This document shows, piece by piece, positions 13,981-17,324 of a stretch of DNA of 17,324 nt. The position numbers and the translations under genes were made by a program. The DNA comes from Clostridium sp. GTDB lineage: Bacteria; Bacillota; Clostridia; Lachnospirales; Lachnospiraceae. A model generated the notes under the pieces. The model did not search any database, was not told the DNA's origin, and saw only the letters and a list, made by a program, of their open reading frames with translations. The stretch spans positions 1-17,324 of the forward strand of contig JAEDOC010000029.1 of assembly GCA_016302185.1 (NCBI GenBank), given 5' to 3'. Position 1 is the first letter of the stretch, and each line of letters opens with the position of its first letter.

Positions 13981-15830
13981 AACGGTGGATGAAAGGACTG
14001 CTGCTTTTTCTGGCGGTGGTGATGATGGCAGGAGGAAGTGTTTGGCCGGCACAGGCTCAGATGCTGGATATGACTGATTTTAACGATGGAGTGATCACAG
14101 TCAGCAAAGTGCCCAGAGGAAAGGCGGGCAATAAAATATCCATTAAAATGACAGTACATAATGAGGCGGAGACCCATGAACTGAAGAAGATCCGTCTGGC
14201 CAATTCCTATGAATATGAGCGGATGATGGAGCAGGAATTTGGCAGTGATGACGATGAAAGCGATGACTCTGGGGATTCGATCCGCAGATACAACCAATCC
14301 TTTCCCTTTGAGGCAGATTCGGATACTTTTAATGAAAAGAAGATCAATGTGAATCCGGGCTCATCCAAAGCGATTTCCATGTCCTTTAAGCTGCGCCGGG
14401 ATCTGCCGGAAGGCTATTATCAGGCTTTCTTTATCATTGATGACAGCATTGAGGTGGGCGTCAATATCTGGGTTTCTGCCTATGACGGAAAAAATGATGA
14501 TTCTGACAGCACGGACAGCGATTATGAGTTTTCCGTGGGAGACGGTCAGCTGACTCCTTATGGTGTCTATGGACAGGTGTTGAATTACGGCGTGAACTTA
14601 ACCAATACGGGTTCCCGGCGGGTTTATGATGTCCGTGTGGACATGCAGCTTGACCGGGATTCGGAAAAGTTTCCGTTTGATATCAATGAAGGCAATTATC
14701 TGCGGCGCATGGGAACTATGGAAGCAGGAGAGATGGTGACCGTTCCCTACAGTATGGCGGTCCGGGACGATGTGAAATCAGGTTTCTTCCCTATTACCTA
14801 TCGGATTACGTATCGGGAAGAGGAAGGCGGGGATTTCGCGGAGCCGGTGGATAAAGTTGTTTATGTGAGAATCAAGGGAGAGGACGATGATGATCTGTCC
14901 GAGGATGCGGGAGAGCAGGACCGGACAAAGGCCCGTATCATTGTGGACAGCTTTGAGACGATCCCGGCGGAAATCTATGCGGGCCAGCCCTTTGAACTGA
15001 AGATCCGCATGAAGAATGCCTCCACCGGTGTGAATGCCAGCAATATCATGTTTACGCTGGAGTCTGAAGAGGTGGAAAACAGTCCTGTGTTTACCTCGGA
15101 TACGGGTTCTACTTCTGTTGTGGTGAACAGTATGGCACCCGGAGCGGTCAGTGAGGTTTCCATGATCTTTAAGGCGTCCCCCACGGCGGAGCAGAAATCC
15201 TATCGGATGACCATCAAAGAACAGTATGACAGTCCGGAATTCAAGAATGCCAAGGAGGAAGTGAAGATTTCCCTTCCGGTGAAGCAGGAGCCCAGGCTGA
15301 ATACCGGTACCATCGAGGTAATGCCGGATCAGATTACGGTGGGCTCGGAAACCAATGTAATGTTTGGCATTAATAATACCGGAAAGGTGCTTCTTTATAA
15401 TGTAATGGCCCGGTTTGAGGCAGATTCCATCCAGAGTACTGATACATATGTGGGAAATATCAAACCGGGAGAGACCGGCAATGTGGATGCGATGATCACC
15501 GGAATTGCTCCGACTGCAGACGAAGGTAAGGTAAAAATCATCATTTCTTATGAGGATGAGAATGGAGCTGTTACCGAGGTAGAAAAAGAAATGCAGCTTT
15601 TTGTCAACGAAGCGATGGAAGAATTTGGCGGAATGGACGGCATGGATGGCATGGACGGAATTGAGGATGCCGATGCCATGGCAGGGAATCAGGGATTTGT
15701 GTCGAAGTTCTGGAAACAGATGCTTCTTCTGATTCTTGTGGCAGCCGCCGGTACAGTGATTGGTCTCCGTCACCGGAAAAAGAAAAAAGCGGCAGCGGAA
15801 GAGGAAGGGATGGATGATGAGATTCTCTGA
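13977..15830 (+). CDS. Secreted, membrane-anchored multi-domain beta-sandwich protein (COG1361/CARDB-like)
   Basis: A 617-aa exported protein of unproven function between an ABC ATPase and its permease. Residues 1-27 form a signal peptide (positive MKRWMK, hydrophobic core, AQA cleavage motif at 25-27). About four beta-sandwich segments follow: 30-170, 185-300, 318-438 and 442-545. The later ones have NTG-type turns (NLTNTGSRRVYDV, GINNTGKVLLYNV) typical of CARDB/NEW3-like domains in COG1361 proteins. Acidic stretches occur at 90-100, 172-183 and 302-314. A GMDGMDGMDG repeat near 552-561 leads to one membrane helix (582-597) and a lysine-rich cytoplasmic tail, so most of the chain is outside. 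The overlap with both neighbours suggests it belongs to the transporter, possibly as adaptor or substrate receptor. It shows no HlyD/MacA-like coiled-coil or lipoyl motif. An alternative role is a cell-surface scaffold. Confidence 0.8.
   Translation: MKRWMKGLLLFLAVVMMAGGSVWPAQAQMLDMTDFNDGVITVSKVPRGKAGNKISIKMTVHNEAETHELKKIRLANSYEYERMMEQEFGSDDDESDDSGDSIRRYNQSFPFEADSDTFNEKKINVNPGSSKAISMSFKLRRDLPEGYYQAFFIIDDSIEVGVNIWVSAYDGKNDDSDSTDSDYEFSVGDGQLTPYGVYGQVLNYGVNLTNTGSRRVYDVRVDMQLDRDSEKFPFDINEGNYLRRMGTMEAGEMVTVPYSMAVRDDVKSGFFPITYRITYREEEGGDFAEPVDKVVYVRIKGEDDDDLSEDAGEQDRTKARIIVDSFETIPAEIYAGQPFELKIRMKNASTGVNASNIMFTLESEEVENSPVFTSDTGSTSVVVNSMAPGAVSEVSMIFKASPTAEQKSYRMTIKEQYDSPEFKNAKEEVKISLPVKQEPRLNTGTIEVMPDQITVGSETNVMFGINNTGKVLLYNVMARFEADSIQSTDTYVGNIKPGETGNVDAMITGIAPTADEGKVKIIISYEDENGAVTEVEKEMQLFVNEAMEEFGGMDGMDGMDGIEDADAMAGNQGFVSKFWKQMLLLILVAAAGTVIGLRHRKKKKAAAEEEGMDDEIL
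15633..15659 (+). repeat. Three tandem 9-base repeats coding for Met-Asp-Gly
   Basis: ATGGACGGC, ATGGATGGC and ATGGACGGA follow each other in frame near the end of the beta-sandwich protein, just before its membrane helix. Units differ by one or two bases. Copy number changes of 9 bases would keep the frame. Confidence 0.9.
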
Positions 15831-17166
15831 TTTGCTGGGCATGAGTGTGAATAACCTGCTTCGCAGAAAGCTCCGTACCTTTCTGACGGTTCTTGGTGTG
15901 GTGATAGGAACGGCGTCTATCGTGGTCATGATCTCTTTGGGAATCGGTCTGAAGGAGTTTACACTGGAGCAATATTCTTCCTACGGAAGCCTGACAGCAG
16001 TCCAGGTTTATAATTACGGCGGCGGTCAGCAGGACAGCGGGAATCCGGAGGACAGCTTCATGACGGATGAGACCATAAAACGGTTCGAAACGCTTCCTTA
16101 TGTAACCAGTGCCTATCCGAAGCTGAGTCTGAATGTATTGATGCGTCAGGGAATCTATGAAGGGTATGTGCAGCTTTACGGGATTCCGCTGGAGGCGATG
16201 CAGGAGATTCCGCTGGTGTCCGGCCGTCTTCCGAAGGCAGATGCAGCGGAGCTGGAGCTGGTGGTCGGTAATATGGTGCCCCGTAATTTTTATAATGCGA
16301 AAACAGGAAAAGGTTACTGGGATACCGGAGAGATGCCGGAAGTGGATTTTGAGAATGCACCGGTATTTACGATATTTGATATGGATCGGTATTATCAGTC
16401 GCAGAATTCCGGTGGGGATGGGTCGGCGGTGAAGGCACCGAAAAAATACATGCTGAAAACGGCAGGTATGGTAGCCGGTTCGGAGGAAGAATGGAATGAA
16501 TACAGCTACGGTGTCTATGTGGATCTGGAAAAACTGAAAACGCAGTTAAAACAGATTTTCAAGAAAAATCCCATTCCCGGACAGCCGACCAATAAAAAAG
16601 GAAAACCATATTCGTATTTTGTCTATGAGGAGGCTACTGTAAATGTAGATGAGATGGCGCATGTAACGGAGGTGCAGAAAGCAATTAACAATATGGGCTT
16701 TCAGGCCAGCAGCCAGATGGAATGGCTGGAACAGTCCCAGAAGCAGTCCAATATGGTACAGGCGGTGCTGGGCGGTATCGGCGCAGTCTCCCTGTTTGTA
16801 GCGGCCATCGGAATCGCCAACACCATGATGATGTCCATCTACGAGAGAACCAAAGAGATCGGAGTCATCAAGGTTTTAGGCTGTGCCATGAGCAATATCC
16901 GGAATATGTTTTTGATCGAAGCCGGGTTTATCGGTTTTGTCGGAGGGATCATCGGTTTGCTACTCAGTTACCTGATTTCCTTCTTAATTAATCAATTTCT
17001 GGCGGGGGCTTTGCTGAATGGGATGGAAAGTAAGCTGTCTGTGATTCCGCTTTGGCTTTCTGCAGCAGCGGTAGGCTTTGCCGTCCTGATCGGTATGGCT
17101 GCCGGGTTCTTCCCGGCGCTGCGGGCGATGCGCTTAAGTCCGCTGGCGGCGATACGAAATGAATAA
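15814..17166 (+). CDS. ABC permease, MacB/FtsX type
   Basis: Membrane subunit of the ABC system, 450 aa from the ATG at 15814. It has the MacB arrangement: one N-terminal membrane helix (about 22-43, LRTFLTVLGVVIGTASIVVM), a large extracellular domain (about 45-310), then three helices (about 316-338, 365-396 and 413-436). The conserved cytoplasmic loop ERTKEIGVIKVLG between helices 2 and 3 is the coupling region for the ATPase. Family members couple ATP hydrolysis to mechanical movement outside the membrane instead of moving substrate through it. The start is one of two adjacent ATGs (15814 or 15817) behind AGGAAGG (15802-15808). A longer frame from 15760 would lie entirely within the previous gene and is not used. 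It overlaps that gene by 17 bases. Substrate unknown. Confidence 0.9.
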   Translation: MMRFSDLLGMSVNNLLRRKLRTFLTVLGVVIGTASIVVMISLGIGLKEFTLEQYSSYGSLTAVQVYNYGGGQQDSGNPEDSFMTDETIKRFETLPYVTSAYPKLSLNVLMRQGIYEGYVQLYGIPLEAMQEIPLVSGRLPKADAAELELVVGNMVPRNFYNAKTGKGYWDTGEMPEVDFENAPVFTIFDMDRYYQSQNSGGDGSAVKAPKKYMLKTAGMVAGSEEEWNEYSYGVYVDLEKLKTQLKQIFKKNPIPGQPTNKKGKPYSYFVYEEATVNVDEMAHVTEVQKAINNMGFQASSQMEWLEQSQKQSNMVQAVLGGIGAVSLFVAAIGIANTMMMSIYERTKEIGVIKVLGCAMSNIRNMFLIEAGFIGFVGGIIGLLLSYLISFLINQFLAGALLNGMESKLSVIPLWLSAAAVGFAVLIGMAAGFFPALRAMRLSPLAAIRNE

Positions 17167-17261
17167 GAATAAGGTGTAACACGGACGCAGGAAAGCCCCT
17201 GGATCGGGGAAAGGACAAAAAAGCTGCGGTTCTTCTGTATTCAATGGGAAGTTCTAAGATT

Positions 17262-17292
17262 CTGACAGAGAAAAGCGCGGGTACGTTACAAT
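17262..17292 (+). promoter_or_regulatory. Weak promoter-like sequence near the window end
   Basis: CTGACA (17262-17267) and TACAAT (17287-17292) each match consensus at five of six positions, but the 19-base spacing is long. It may serve a gene beyond the window. The 158 bases after the permease hold no gene. Confidence 0.25.
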
Positions 17293-17297
17293 GCGCA

Positions 17298-17318
17298 GTA
17301 AAATCCGGATGATTTTAC
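17298..17318 (+). other. Perfect 8-bp hairpin at the window end
   Basis: GTAAAATC (17298-17305) and GATTTTAC (17311-17318) pair perfectly around CGGAT. No T-run is visible before the window ends six bases later. It could be an operator, the start of a leader structure or a weak terminator of the ABC operon. Confidence 0.35.
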
Positions 17319-17324
17319 GGCTTA

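Noticed and set aside
15760..15813. Upstream extension of the permease frame (18 basic residues)
   Set aside because: It lies within the previous gene and comes from its lysine-rich coding sequence read in another frame. No ribosome binding site precedes it.
14778..15929. Long minus-strand open frame (383 codons) antisense to the beta-sandwich gene
   Set aside because: It is a shadow of the plus-strand gene: histidine- and arginine-rich, no recognisable motif, no ribosome binding site, and it crosses the junction of two overlapping genes.
17192..17210. Possible terminator after the permease (CCCC-TGGATC-GGGG)
   Set aside because: Only four base pairs and followed by AAAGGACAAAAAA rather than a T-run.
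1..17324. CRISPR array, insertion sequence, prophage or integrated element
   Set aside because: No regularly spaced repeats, transposase, integrase or terminal inverted repeats were seen. The tRNA genes at the left edge are followed by ordinary housekeeping genes, not an integrase or att duplication.

Overview
The window looks like chromosome of a Gram-positive anaerobe of the class Clostridia, most likely Lachnospiraceae. This is an inference. The grounds are strong AGGAGG-type ribosome binding sites, roughly balanced base composition, tRNAs without an encoded CCA, the gene order dgt-dnaG-rpoD-trmK-nif3, a TGS-domain nucleoside kinase next to rnpB, a two-gene SUF-like iron-sulfur assembly system, and a CspB-like subtilase. 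No insertion sequence, prophage or CRISPR array is visible. Most of the window is conserved housekeeping DNA.

Layout, left to right. Two tandem tRNA-Leu genes (the first cut by the window edge) end at a strong terminator (1-186). Next come sufC- and sufB-like genes, translationally coupled and on the + strand (248-1899), and a CspB-like subtilisin-family protease (1971-3671). After a 229-base gap with an extended -10 promoter candidate lies the replication/transcription cluster (3901-9392): a dGTPase-like HD hydrolase, DNA primase, the major sigma factor, tRNA m1A22 methyltransferase and a Nif3/DUF34 protein. A TGS-uridine-kinase-like fusion (9429-11081) follows, then the type A RNase P RNA gene with its own extended -10 promoter (about 11148-11495). 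A 25-bp-stem bidirectional terminator (11501-11556) separates rnpB from the convergent pyrBI operon (minus strand, 12939-11597), which encodes the catalytic and regulatory chains of aspartate carbamoyltransferase.

The 270-base gap 12940-13209 holds the divergent promoters of pyrBI and of a three-gene export-type operon (13210-17166): a MacB/LolD-type ABC ATPase, a secreted, C-terminally anchored multi-domain beta-sandwich protein (COG1361/CARDB-like), and a MacB/FtsX-type permease. The three genes overlap by 4 and 17 bases, so they are probably translated together. This operon is the least understood part of the window. The beta-sandwich protein sits where a MacA/HlyD-type adaptor would be in a MacAB pump, and the promoter carries three TAAGRAA direct repeats at 10-11-base spacing that look like an OmpR/PhoB-family response-regulator site. 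The last 158 bases hold no gene, only a hairpin and a weak promoter-like sequence that may belong to the next gene beyond the window.
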